Positions 34,328 to 46,679 of a stretch of 64,000 nt of DNA are shown here, one piece after another. How positions within the stretch are numbered: the first letter of the stretch is position 1; every line of letters starts with the position of its first letter. The position numbers and the translations under genes are program-made. Origin of the DNA: Diphasiastrum complanatum (taxonomy: Eukaryota; Streptophyta; Lycopodiopsida; Lycopodiales; Lycopodiaceae); the NCBI GenBank assembly GCA_029204225.1, contig CM055098.1, positions 21,181,097 to 21,245,096 of the forward strand. The letters are read 5' to 3'. Below the pieces are notes generated by a model. The model was given only the letters and a program-made list of their open reading frames with translations. It did no database searches and was not told the origin of the DNA.

Positions 34328-37300
34328 CTAGCTTGGTTCAATCATTGCTTTACTAATCACTCCAAGTGATGATCTGAACTTCATAAAAGGTGTCTTTTGA
34401 AGTGGTTTAGTAAGTAGATCAGCTACACATTCATTGCTTGGAACATGCTCCAAAGCAATCTCCTTGGCTTGCACCATTTCTCTCACAAAGTGATGGCATA
34501 TCTCAATGTGCTTAGATCTTGCATGGAAGATTGGGTTAGATGCAAGGTGTTGGGCTGATATATTGTCATTGTAGATGATTGGTGCCTCCTCTGAATCCAT
34601 GATCTTTAGTTCCACCAATAATCTCTTGATCCAAAGTACCTCCTTTGTAGTGGTTGTCAAAGCTTTGTACTCGGCCTCGGTTGAAGATAGAGATATAGTT
34701 TCTTGCTTTTTTGAAAGCCATGAAACCACACCTTCTCCTATGAAAGTTGAATAGGCACTTGTTGATTTCCTATCCCTCTTGTCCCCTTCAAAATCTGAAT
34801 CACTAAATGCATGAAGGTTAATCACATCTCCTCTATATAGAATCCCAAAATCCAATGTACCCGAGATGTATCTTAGAATCCTCTTAGCCTTTTTCCAATG
34901 GATATTCAATGGCTTGCATGGATTGGCTCAACCTACATACACTAAAGCTAAGATCTGGTCTAGTTATAGTGATCCACATTAAGGAACCTATAAGTTGCCT
35001 AAACAAAGTGATGTCCATGAAGGATCTTTCATCATCTTCATTTGGCACTTTTACATCTTGCTCCATTGGTGTGTCAACACTTTTGCATACTTCCATCTTA
35101 AACTTCTTCAAAAGACTTTGAGCATAGTTTACTTGACTTATAAAGATAAAATCAGACCCTCTAAGTACTTCTATGCCTAAGATGAAGTGAAGACACCCTA
35201 GATCTACCATCTTGAACTCTAAGGATAGATCTATCTTGATTTTTTCAATACCATCAACACTATTTCCACTAATGATGATGTCATCTACATAAATGAGTAA
35301 AAGTACAATACCAACATCATCAAACTTAATGTAAAGAGTGGGATCATATTCACTTTGAACAAAAGAAAGTGAAATAAGATAGCAATGTAGTCTTGAATTC
35401 CAAGATCTTGAGGCTTGCTTCAAGCCATAGATGCTTCTTTGGAGATGGCATACTTTGTTCTCCATTCCATGCTTGATGAACCCTTGTGGCTGTTCCATAT
35501 AGATATCCTCTTCCAAAAAACCACTCAAGAAAGCATTAGAGACATCCATTTGACATAGAATCCATCCAAAATGTGATGCAAGTGCAATGATTAGTCTTAT
35601 TGTGACCATCTTGGCCACGGGTGCAAAAGTTTCCTCATAGTCTATCCCTCTCTCTTGAGCATAACCTTTTGCAACTAATCTTGCTTTATGTTTGTTAACA
35701 CTCCCATTTGCATTCAACTTAAGCTTGAAGACCCACTTGCATCCTATTACATTCCTTTGAGGTCTCTCAACAAGCAACCAAGTTTCATTCTCAATCAAGG
35801 CATCATACTCATCCAACATAGCTTTATACCATTCTTTGGAGTTCAATGCATCTTCAACATTAGACGGTTCTTCAAAACTAGATAAAGCATAAGAAGTGGA
35901 TGAGATACCCTCAACTTGCTGTCCTTTGCCTTGATATGTGAGCCTTGATGGCTCCACTTTTGCCCTTGAAGATCTCCTTGGTGTGATAGGTGGGTTTGGT
36001 GCTTGCTCCTCCATGAGCTCCTCCTCAAAACCAAGATCTTGCTCCTCGGCCATCTTCTTCTTGATTGTTGGAGCACTTGAGCCTTCTTCAAGCATATGCA
36101 TATGATGTTCATCAAAGATGACATCCCTTGAAACAACAAATTTGTTCAAGGATGGGAGATAGACTTTGTAGCCCTTGCTTGAGCTTGCATATCCAAGCAT
36201 GATCCCTCTTGTGGAAGATGGATCCTCCTTGGTTCTTGTTTCCAATGGCACATGCACATAACATATACACCCAAAAACTTTCAAGTGATTAAGATTGGGT
36301 TTCTTTCCATACAACATCTCATAAGGAGTTTTGTCTTCAATTGCTTTGCAAGACACCCTATTCATCAAGTAGTTTGCACATACAAGAGACTCACCCCAAA
36401 AGGATTTGGGCAAACAAGCATCTAATCTTAAAGCCTTAGAACATTCACATAATGTTCTATTCCTTCTTTCAGCAACTCCATTTTGTTGAGGAGTGTAAGG
36501 ACAAGAAGTCTCTTTCTTGATCCCTTCCTCCTCACAAAAGGCCTTGAACTCATTGGAGATGAATTCTCCACCATTGTCACTTCTAAGGATCTTGATGCTA
36601 TGATTATGATGCTTTTCCACAAACAACTTGAACTTTACAAAAGTATCAAATACTTGAGACTTGAAGGAAAGTAAGAACACCCAACAATATCTTGAGTAGT
36701 CATCAATGAAGGTTAAAAACATGGATGAACCTCCATTAGATTTGGTGCTAGCAATGTGCACATCCGAGTGTATGAGTTCAAGAGGATGAGATGACTTTGT
36801 GATGGAGTTAGGAAACACCTTCTTATGTTCCTTGGATAAGGCACAAGCTTCACAAACCTTGTCTTCCTTCCCAATAGACCTTGGTAGGCCTAAAACATAC
36901 TCCTCCTTGATCATAGCCTCCATGGAACCCGAGTTGACATGTCCAAGTCATTTGTGCCATAAAGTAAAGGTAGATATCTTGCTCTTCTCGGCCAACATGA
37001 CAACATTAGTATCCACAAATGCATCCAGCTTATAAAGTTTGCCAAGTCTAGTGCCCTTAGCCACTATCTTACCCTTCTTCTTGATGAAACATTCATTTGA
37101 AGCAAAGTCAACATTGAAACCATTGTCTACCATTTGGCCAACACTTAGTAGATTCTTTGTTATTGTAGGAATGTACAAAACACCTTCTATGTTGATCTTT
37201 TTGGAAGATCCTAAGCAAAGGGGAATGCTACCAACTCCTTCAATCTTACAAGCTTCATCATTTGCTGTATAGATAGACTTTATAGGTCCATCATAAGATA

Positions 37301-38294
37301 AGAGAGAAGAGAAAAACTCCCTTTTACTAGTCATGTGTGAACTAGCACCCGAGTCAATCCACCAAGGATCTTCTCCTTTGAAGCTTGTTGAAGAAAATAT
37401 GGACATCATGAGAGAGTCCTCATGTGAACTCTCCTCCTCCTCCTCTTTGCTCATGTTGGCTTGGCTTTGATCTTGCTTCCTCTTGAAGCATTCCGAGGCA
37501 TAATGCCCCATCTTGCTACAATAGTAGCACTTCACCTTTGATTTGTCCTTCTTGACTTTGGTGGTTGATGGAGATGCCTTTGGGGGTCCTTCTTGATCCT
37601 CAAGCTTTGTAGACTTCTTGAATGTTGATCCTTTGACTTTGGACTTGCCTTTGCCTTTGGTGAAGAGAGCTTGGTCATCTCCACCTTGGATGGAAAGCCT
37701 ATCCATCCTCTCTTGCATTTGGCTCCTTCTTGATTCCTCGGCCATGAGTGTGCCTTGGAGTTCTTCAAGTATGGGTAGCTTACCCATAATTGCATATCCC
37801 TGAACCAAATTGTCAAATTCAAAGCTTAGTCCATTCAATATGAGTTGAACAAGCTCTTCATCCTTGATAGGGTCACCTATAAAGGCTAGCTCTTTGTTCA
37901 ATTTCTTTACTCTTAGGACAAAAGTATGTGCACTCTCTCCTTTCTTTTGATAGCTTCTATAGATTTGATTCTTCAAAGCTAACATTCTAGTTTGGTTCTT
38001 GGATTCATAGAGCTTTTGCAAAGTCTCCCAAGCATCTTGAGCTGAAGTGCAATCTCCTACCTCTCTTAAGAGTTCATTTGCAACATTCATTTTTATGCAA
38101 TGTAGTGCAACATTGCACCTCTTGATGTATTTGGCTTTTTCTTGAGGATGAATAGGTTCACCCTCCTTACCATTTACAATTTCCATCAGATCTTGCATGA
38201 TCATGATAGATTCCATTCTAACTTTCCATATGGAATAGTTAGTTTTGTTGAGCCTTTCATTAGTATCCAAAAGATATGCATTTATAGATGCCAT
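34328..38294 (-). pseudogene. Copia D gag-pol, two lesions
   Basis: Starts at ATG 38294. Residues 1-190 are copia gag (TNERLNKTNYSIWKVRMESI), the CCHC knuckle CYYCSKMGHYASEC is at 256-269, protease DSGASSH at 314-320. A TGA near 36948 replaces the Arg codon of the pre-integrase motif (WHK-stop-LGH; CGA to TGA). The frame then stays open 36923-34884: integrase (LIHSDVH, RSDNGGEF, QQNGVAERRN) and RT (YVDDIIISGN). A frameshift near 34905 splits off RNase H (DSDFEGDKRDRKSTSAYS), which ends normally at 34328. Apart from these lesions it looks recently functional. Confidence 0.93.
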
Positions 38295-39105
38295 CTAGTC
38301 TCCTAATCAAGGACTTGACACAAATGAAGGTTACTTCTATTGATTTGATTGAAGGTCTACCTTATCCCACTTCTTAGGGACCTGAAAAGATCAGTAATAG
38401 ACTTCCTATAAAGATCTAAGAATGATCTCTAACAAAATCAAATCATAGAATACTAGAAACAATGCACTTGCTTGATTGAAGTAGACAATACTAGTAGAAT
38501 TGCCCCTCTTTCTATAAAGAACATTAAAGCTTCCAAATGATCTGATCAAGAGTGAATTTCAGCAACCTAATATACTTCCAAAATCACTTGTAAAAGATCT
38601 AAATGGAACTTAATGAGGATGCAACACAATCTACTATCCAATCACAAGCAAAAAATGATCAAAATTGATGAAAAATTGATCTAATTTGGTGCATAAGTCA
38701 AGCAATGGTTGGACTGAACCTAAATCACTTTAGGAGGTGCCTACTACACCTTAGAACAGCCTTGAAGAGTCCCCAAAACTCTGATCTTCCCTCTCCTTGA
38801 ATGCTAGAAAGCCTCCTCTATGAAATCACCTCCAAAACTCGCTTAGAAATCAAAGCTTGGAGCAAGCAAAACTTGCTATCTTGGTAATGTGAATTGAATT
38901 CAACTTTGCCTCTGGTTTTAGACACCTAAACACCTGAAAATGAAGTCACACAACACCAATCTCCAATGTATTTGACTCACTTTGAGTTCTAGAATCAATA
39001 CTAGATGCTAAGATCCAATCTACACAAGATTTAGATCAAAAATTGTGATCAAATTGAATGAAAACCAAGGATTTAGCTCATTTCAGCCTTTAGGCTCTGA
39101 TACCA

Positions 39106-39787
39106 TGTAAAAATTACAGCAAATAAGGATCCTAAAACACTTGAAATGATGAGGGAAACAATAGATTATGATTTCATAAGATTAGCACAAGTTGAACCAT
39201 CAAAATCCATCAAAAATCTATGCTTGAACCTCACTAAATGGCCCAAATCCTTGAAGAAGGCTTCACACGTGTGAAAGTACGGCCTCCCACAGTCTGAGTA
39301 CTGTACACCAGACCTACATTCAATCCTATAATCATTAGTAATCACAAGTACTCAAACAATTATGAACATAGAGAGCAATTGCACCATTATGAGAGAAAAA
39401 ACATGAAATTGCTTGATTGATTTTGGTGAGATATCATCACCTATATATACATGATCCATCACGGTTTTGGGCAGGTATGAGTAGCCCTAAACCTATCCCT
39501 AATTCTAATTTTGGTGGATCTTTCATCCCTACCAAGTTAGGGTTGGAATCTTGGAGATCCCTCAACAATGCAAAAATTACCAAAAATAGCTCCTATTTTT
39601 TCTCCCTTGTATCTAAGCATAATTTGGACTCATTCCAAAGGTTCTAACACTTAGGTCTACTTGAGAACATCCTTATGAATGGAATCCTATGCTATTTGGC
39701 ATGTGTGACAAGCCACATCATGACCATCTAACTATTTACAAGTCATATGACCAAAACTAGTCAAGCTAGAATTGTGAATTTTTAACA
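39106..39787 (-). repeat. 5' LTR of copia D
   Basis: 682 bp, nearly identical to 33632-34313, next to the PBS. The palindromic CACACGTGTG lies near 39265. Confidence 0.96.
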
Positions 39788-40430
39788 ACACCATGAATAT
39801 CCAAATGCACAAGTTGAAAAGGCTTACTTGAACTCGGATGTAAATCTCTTGTAAGGTAACCTATGTGACTTTGATAAAGCACATTGCTCCAAACATGATT
39901 CATGCTTTGTTAAAGAGTTGGGAAGACCAAAAGTAACTTGCCTCTTTGCCATCACCTCCAATGACTTGTAGTTGAGATGACCCAATCTCTTGTGCCATAC
40001 CTCTTGCATTGACAATTGCTCCTTTCCCATACATCCAACTTGGGTAGCAAAAACACAAGCATCAAGTTTGAACAACTTACCTTGCCTCTTGCCTTTTGCA
40101 ATCAATTCATCCTCCTTCTTGATCAAACAAGCATCACCATCAAACTTCACTTTGAATCCCTTGTCAAGCATTTGACTCACACTAAGAAGGTTCTTACTGA
40201 TAGATGGAATGAACAAAACATCCTTCAAATTCACATTGCTATTAGTAGAGAGGGAAATAGGAATTGTGCCAATCCCTTTGATTGCACACTCACCATCATT
40301 GGCCGTGTATATCACCTTCTTGTCACTTCAAATGCCATCAATGATGAATAATACTCCTCATCATATGTCATATATGATGTAGCTCCACTATCAATCCACC
40401 AAGGATCAATATCTCCATGATTAGCCAACA

Positions 40431-40985
40431 AGCAAAAAAATATCCAAACGTCTTTGACCTTGGATTGGATCTGTTTGGATCGGATTGGGTCATATAAATT
40501 TGACCCTGTGTATAAATTTGACCCTTAGTTAATTTTTCAATACTGTTAACTAGAAATATGACCCACATATTGATAAAATATCGGCTACATTCTGTGGGAC
40601 TGTAAGAGGCTTTCAATGCACTGGTCATCTAACTTCCAATAGATTTAACGGTGCAATGGTGGTCACAGAGAAGCGATATGTATTGAAGGTACGATATATC
40701 GCTTTTGTGCGCAACGAGAATGACAAGTAAAAAGCAGCTGTGTTAATGACGCCATGTGTACCAATAAAGGTGTGACAAATGAGGTGGGATGGTCCATATG
40801 ACATGGCAAATTCAAATAGTAGACTATGGACCCACATGGTACAATTCTTAATGTTAACCCTAATTAACCCTACAAAGAGCAATAACTACACTTGACAACC
40901 CTATAAAATAGCATTAACTACACCTTTAGTGCATCCATCAAATAGACTTCACCTAGGGGAGAACTTACCTATTTACCCAAGCATA
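40431..40985. other. Spacer with a promoter-like CTATAAAATAG
   Basis: No gene seen. CCTATAAAATAGC near 40900-40912 looks like a TATA box, 80-250 bp before the unidentified exon cluster on the plus strand. Confidence 0.35.
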
Positions 40986-40989
40986 TGTT

Positions 40990-42720
40990 GTGAACCTACT
41001 TTTTACTACAATTATTCCTTTCTATAGTCCATCTATCAACGACATTTCCTTACTCCCATTTATCTATTCTCAATATATTGTGTTTCTTTATCTCGTTATT
41101 ATTAACTTTTTCTTGGTTAAAGTTAAAACACTATCTCTTATCCAATATATCATTTACATCAGACATCATGACTTGCCAGTCAAGGAAGCCAAAAACCAAC
41201 TGAATTCTATTGTTCAACACATCAAAGGCTCCAATAGGGATTGGGTGCCTACAACACTTTCAACTCCTGATTGGATCCTCATGCAACCCTCTGGCAAAGG
41301 AATTCACAAAGCCTGCAAAGAGAAAACAAAACAATCAAGACTACCATTGGAAAGGTAGAATTCATGAATTCAAAATAGATCGTCATGGAGATTTTCATGC
41401 CAAAGTACAGAGCGTGTACATGCGTTGAGATATTTTGTTGGACATGACAGTTGCTGATAGAAGCATACCTTCACATTGTAAGTTTTACATCCTTTATTGT
41501 CATGTAAATTTTGTATTATGAATATTGTTCCATTGTTTTACTAAACAGTGACAATAGTAATTGCGCTTGTGTAGACATTTTTCCTTCAAATAGGTTCGAG
41601 TGGCAACATGTCAAGTTGTTTATAGGAAAAAAATTTGCCATACATGCAAACTATGGTGAATTGATATATGGGAGTCTTTCGTCTTCGCTCTCACCAACAT
41701 GGGTATCTACTTTTATGATCACATGTACAAAGTTCCAAAAAGGAACTTTGGCTATGGAAAATTATTACCCATTTCTAAACCTGCAAATAATTTTCTTGAG
41801 TGGCCCTATGTTGATCAATTGACTATTGAATTAACAAAGACACAACTCGTGAGAGAGATTACAATGACTCATGAAGTCAACATTTGGTTCTAAACGAGTG
41901 TACACTAGTGTCTTTCTAAACGAGTGTACACTGAGTGTCTTTCTATCGATCACTCTATTTGTTGCGATATTAAAAGAAATTCCATTTAAGAAAGCAAATA
42001 CAATGTGGACGTGGAAAACAGCAGAGGCCTCATTGTTAGATAATGTACTTACCTCTTGGGATTCAAGGGAAGTAGGACACAAAGGGGATCTGATAAGGTG
42101 CAATCTCTGTCGTGAAACAATGGGAATAAGATATCACATTTCACGTCAAACATGCTCTTTCAATTTTGTTTACAGGTGGGTAAAGTTTGGTCATGGTCGA
42201 TGGGATGCGTTGGATGCTAACATGAGAGAGCAAGATGTGGACCTATGTATCCATCTCCACCATGATGAAATACGTGAAGTGTGCATCAATAATGGGTGGA
42301 ATCTAGAAGATTTACGAGCTCTGCTTGAATTGACATTTGCTGATGTGCCCACAAATTTCATCTTCAATATTGATGGACAAAATGTATGTCTTTAATACTA
42401 CTTTTCTATAATCCGCTTTGTTAGGATTTCTATGCACGATGTCTAACATGTGTAGCAACAATTAATACATTGTTTAATACTAATACCAGTGTCTGATTTG
42501 CAGATTAGGAGTTGTGCAGAAAAGGACCATACTTGCGATTTGCTTATAAATTCTGCTACATTAAAAATTTAGTGGGACTGATGTGCTTTTATACATCAAC
42601 GTACAATGATAGTGGTGTTCATGAACTTTTAAAAGCAGGGAACTTTAATGGGAATGCATTGTTATGCCACATCTGTGTATTTTCCATGATGCGTTTGGGA
42701 TTGAATGGGGTTTAGGGTTT
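40990..42720 (+). pseudogene. Unidentified multi-exon coding cluster
   Basis: Coding-like blocks on plus: about 41160-41460 (RDWVPTTLSTPDWILMQP; in a second frame YHWKGRIHEFKIDRHGDF), ending at CATT|GTAAGT; about 41550-41890 (RFEWQHVKLFIGKKFAIHA, then FGYGKLLPISKPANN in another frame); about 42000-42382 (SLLDNVLTSWDSREVGHKG, a possible zinc cluster CNLCRETMGIRYHISRQTC, KFGHGRWDALDANM), with GTATGT donor after NIDGQN; and about 42504-42570 after TTTGCAG. The splice signals suit plus-strand exons, but frame changes imply decay. I do not recognise the family. Confidence 0.35.
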
Positions 42721-42930
42721 TAGTTATTGTAATGTAAGTGTGTATGGTGCACGACTATTTTTGAAAAGTCTAATTTTTCTCAAAACACTAATCTCCCAAA
42801 TAAAAGGGTGCATGGAGCCTCATTTTCACACTTCACCCTTTTGGTTTTAGAGCTCATGCTATTTTTTTTTATCTGAATGAGATTACGCCCGTGCTTAGCA
42901 CTCCCACTACCCCCATTCTGGTTTCTCATT
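42705..42930. other. Spacer with a short telomere-like motif
   Basis: GGGGTTTAGGGTTTTAG near 42708 resembles two plant telomere units; the rest is non-coding. Confidence 0.4.
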
Positions 42931-43159
42931 CACCATCCTAAATGTCTGAAGGCATGGCACGCACTAAAAAACCTACTAGAGATCCTAGGATTGCAGCTTT
43001 AATGCAACAAAAAACACTAGCGGCATTAGACGGTGGGGCAAATAGAATTCCGAGCCCAAGCAGAAGTCCCAACCGCAGCCAAGAAGCCCAATCCTCAACA
43101 AATATTGCACCGGCCACCTCCCTTGTTTTTGTATTCGATCTCAGAGCTGCCAGATGTTA

Positions 43160-44170
43160 ATTTAACAAATGGAACTTTCTCATCTAGTGGAGGTTGTAGT
43201 GTCTTCAATTTGTAGAGGACCTTTTTTAGAGCCTCCTCAGTAGTATCTGGGTCTTGGCCAACTAGCTTCTAGAATGTATCATCTGATAGGGTGTGATCGA
43301 ATATAATGTTGCCCTGTTGTAGCTATATCAGCGTCGCAAGCATCTCATCCTCATGCAAGCCGAGAATGTTTTTGCAAATCATTCAGAAATAGATACTATT
43401 CTTTGTTAATGATCACCGGAGCAAGGCATCATAGACGCAGCATGGTATCATCGTCCTCATTCACATCCACTAGTGTAGAGGATGTTAATGAACTTGGTGC
43501 TAACTGCATGGCAAGATCTGCTTTTTGCTGCGAGGTTATTTCAAACCTCATCTCTTGGCTCCTCCACCTCAAAAACTTTGATGATGGGCTCCTCTGAATC
43601 TTTAGCAATATTTCCTAAAAATTTATTAAGCAAAAATACAACAACAATTTCACTTGATAAAAATTTCTTTCCTACATTTTTCAGATTGAAATTAATTTGC
43701 TGCTCTTGTGTGATCTCTATGTAGTGGTCCCTGCTTAAATGGCTCACAAATCTCATAAGCCATAATGCAAAAGGCTTATCTCATTTCCATATGTATGTCA
43801 AGAGGTTGAACGTCACTACTGAGCCTGAAATTTTGATTGCATAAGGCAGTAAATTCTCTGCCACATAATCACTAACAAACCGGAACTCTTCAATATTAGC
43901 CCGAAGAGTGGTGAGGGTATCTATTTGTGTTGTAAACATACTATATATGCGATCTATCTGATCAGCAAATGGTGTGCTGGCCAGTAGATTTGCTAACTGC
44001 AGCTTACATGACTGCATAATGAATGCACAAATCAAATACGCACTAATACAAACTAATAGATAGTTGGAAGAGACAGACGTAACAAGAGAGCAAGAAAAGT
44101 ATGTTGTTGGAGGGTTTGCGGATCCCAAGGCAACCCTAACCCTAGTTAATAAGTGAGAGGGATTTGGCAC
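43160..44170 (-). pseudogene. Unidentified minus-strand coding remnant
   Basis: Reading leftwards from 44170: LLASTPFADQIDRIYSMF, TTQIDTLTTLRANIEEF, YVAENLLPYAIKISG, then after one stop FVSHLSRDHYIEITQEQ, EEPIIKVFEVEEPRDEV, and further left with stops DEMLATLI, NIIFDHTLSDDTF, DPDTTEEALKKVLYKL. The helix-rich, protein-like composition over about 1 kb with scattered stops indicates an old pseudogene. Family not recognised. Plus-strand open stretches here (for example 42942-43160, Ser/Pro-rich) look less convincing. Confidence 0.4.
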
Positions 44171-44269
44171 CCTGCGTGTGTAAGTCCAACCCGATGATCA
44201 CATAGTTATTTGATTAATTAGATAGTCAATAGAAGGACTTTAGGCCTTTTTCTAGTCTTGCAATAGCAG

Positions 44270-45768
44270 AAAAAACACCATTTGAGATGTTGTATAAGAA
44301 AAAGCCTAAGGTAGATCATCTTAGGATTTTTGGTTGTGTATGCTTTGTGCATGTACCTCTAGAGACTAGGAAGAAGGAATATCCTAGTGCTGCTAAAGGA
44401 AATTTTGTAGGATATGCATCTACTAAAAAAGCATACAAAGTATATCTTCCCTCTAATGACAAGAATGTTGTTAGTAGAGATGTGATCTTCCATGAAGATC
44501 AGAAGTTTAACTTGGATGAAGCACAGGTCAAGGAGTCTCATGCAAGGTCTACAATCATCAAACTTGATGCTGCTCAAGAAGTGGTGAGGCCAAGGCTTGA
44601 GGAGGAGCAACTTCAAGCAACCACATCAAGAACATCTACAAGAGAAAGATCTGAGCCAAGGAGGCTCACATATGATGAGGAAGGAAGGCAAGTGGAAGGT
44701 GAAACTTCATATCAGATGAAGAGCCTAAAGATGTTCAAGAAGCACTTCAATCCAAGATGTGGTTGAAGCAATGATCCAAGAGTTTCAAAGCCTTGATGTC
44801 AAACAACACATGGGAGCTTGTGGAGCCACCAAACAACATGCATGTGATTGGATGTAAGTGGGTTTTCAAAATCAAGTATAATATTGATGGATCTATCAAT
44901 AAGTATAAAGCAAGACTTTGTGCCAAAGGCTACTCACAAATCAAAGTTCTTGACTTTGAAGATGCCTTTGCACCAGTTGCAAAAATGGTAACAATCAGAA
45001 TACTCATATCTCTTGCATGTTTTCACAATTGGAGTATGTTCCAGCTTGATGTTTCTAATGCATTTCTCAATGGTTACCCTGAGGAGGTGATTTACATGGA
45101 GCAACCTCCTGGTTTTGTGAAAGAAGATGAAGAATCAAAAGTTTGTCTTTTGCTCAAAAGTCTCTAGGGACTAAAACAAGCACCAAGGTCTTGGTATGCA
45201 AGGCTCAACTCCTATCTCATATTACTCGGATTTTGTCTAAGTGAATATGACCCTTCTTTGTATTATAAGTTTGTAGATAATTTTGTAATTATTCTTCTCA
45301 TCTATGTAGATGATATCATTCTTTGTGGAAATAATGAGAAGCTAGTTGAAGAAACTAAGCATGCACTTGGTAGTGAGTTTAAAATGCAGGACTTAGGAGT
45401 TCTTCACTATATTCTAGGCCTTGAAATAGATTTTTGGAAAGGTCAAGAATTTATAAGTCAAAGTAGATATGCACTTTCCATGGTCAAATAATCCAAATGG
45501 AAAACTGTAAAGGCATAGATACACCTATGGAGCACATTGTAAAAGTTCCTATGAAAGATGGTGAAAAATCCTTTCTGGACATCACTCTTTATAGGAGTCT
45601 TGTTGGCTCACTTATATGGTTAACAGTGACTAGGCCTGATCTAAGCTTTAGTGTGCATAAGCTAAGTTAACACATGCAGGATCCAAATTTATATCACTGG
45701 AAGTTGGCTATAAGAATCTTGAGGTATATATCTTCTACCTTAGATTATGGATTATTCTACAAAGCCTG
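44270..45768 (+). pseudogene. Copia integrase-RT fragment, truncated at both ends
   Basis: Begins with PFEMLYKKKPKVDHLRIFGC (integrase C-terminal region), then linker RTSTRERSEPRRLTYDEEG, RT NNTWELVEPPNNMHVIGCKW, FQLDVSNAFLNGY, YVDDIILCGN, and RNase H start. It ends near 45768 at SSTLDYGLFYKA. It has stops at about 44763, 45165 and 45489 plus frame shifts, with no LTRs. Closest by eye to copia families A and D, but distinct. Confidence 0.88.
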
Positions 45769-45769
45769 A

Positions 45770-46640
45770 AGATCTATTCTCTGATCAATCTTGTGTAATC
45801 ACAACACCTCAGTAAGATCCTGTAGGGTGTGTGGTGAAGTTCACACGTGCTAAAAACTTCACAATTTCAAAATTATTTGATTCTTCAAATATATTGAGGT
45901 GCCCCCCATGTTGTGTCCTATAAAAGCCAATGTGGGATGAGCATCAAAATTTTTGATACCAGTCAAATTGGGATTTTGTGCTCATTTCAAAAATTTAGTA
46001 CCGGTTGGGTATCAACATAAGGAAATACTTGTTAAAAACATTCTTCTTAAAGGATAATTTCATGATTCAAAAATAAAACATTTCATATATGAATTTCCTT
46101 TACCAAAAATAGTTTGGGGTTTATGATTTAGGACTTGAATGCTAGAGCATAGGGTTTAGCAATTATCATATTGGATTTAGAGTTTAGGATTTAAGGTTTA
46201 GATTTTAGGTTTTAGAATTTAGGATCTAGGTCTAGAGTTCATGATTAAAGACACAAGTGAACAAAATGTATGATCTTATCCATATAAGAAGTGGTTTAAA
46301 AGATTCCTTGGATTAGATGGAGTCAAATTTCAAGATAGAATGGAGTCACTATATTGGTTTCATTTTGTCCTTTATTTTTTTTGTCTCCTCGGAATAATTC
46401 TCGAGAAAATTCTCTGTTTAATTTTTGAAATACTCATCGAAATAATTCTCTATATGATCTTCAAAACATCTCCTATAAAACGCTCTTTTGTGAACATGGC
46501 CAATCACCTCGGATATTTTGAGATACCATATCGAGGGACTTCAGAATATCCCTTGAAAAAACTCTTTTGAGGAATCATCGAAATCAGTTTTATATAAAGA
46601 AAATTCACTTTCTAGAATGTGAGTTGATACGGGTATCCTT
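45770..46640. other. Possible LTR remnant and telomere-like decay
   Basis: Contains TTCACACGTGCTAAAAAC near 45840, similar to motifs in the LTRs here, and TCCTATAAAAGCC near 45927 (TATA-like). The stretch 46115-46235 is dense in TTTAG/TTTAGG variants. No gene. Confidence 0.35.
46115..46235. repeat. Degenerate telomere-like tract
   Basis: Repeated variants of GGTTTAG, GATTTAG, GGATTTA and GGTTTTAG over about 120 bp, reminiscent of decayed plant TTTAGGG repeats. Confidence 0.5.
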
Positions 46641-46679
46641 TTATTGTTAGAATAGAGATTGTCTTCTCCAAAAGACCTT

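Larger units (their letters stand above)
33632..39787 (-). mobile_element. Ty1-copia element D, complete and young
   Basis: The LTRs 33632-34313 and 39106-39787 are each 682 bp (TGTAAAAATTACAGC to TTTTTAACA) and differ at two positions by eye. PBS (reverse) at 39094-39105. The target duplication ACACC is perfect (33627-33631 and 39788-39792). The element sits inside copia E2 integrase. Gag-pol on the minus strand is nearly complete, with one nonsense codon and one frameshift. A TATA-like CTATATATAC lies inside the LTR (about 33967). Confidence 0.97.
32690..40430 (-). mobile_element. Copia E2 fragment, interrupted by copia D
   Basis: Two parts, 32690-33631 and 39788-40430, join into one minus-strand copia piece once copia D is removed. 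The right part reads the end of protease (DSGAT-like, near 40395), YTANDGECAIKGIGTIP, RQGKLFKLDACVF and the pre-integrase HKRLGHLNYKSLEVMAK. The left part continues integrase (PFEVLFGRRPSVKFFKTFGC) and the linker to GETSCVEDAMQVDDG. RT and RNase H are absent, as in E3. No LTRs were found for this copy. Confidence 0.85.
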
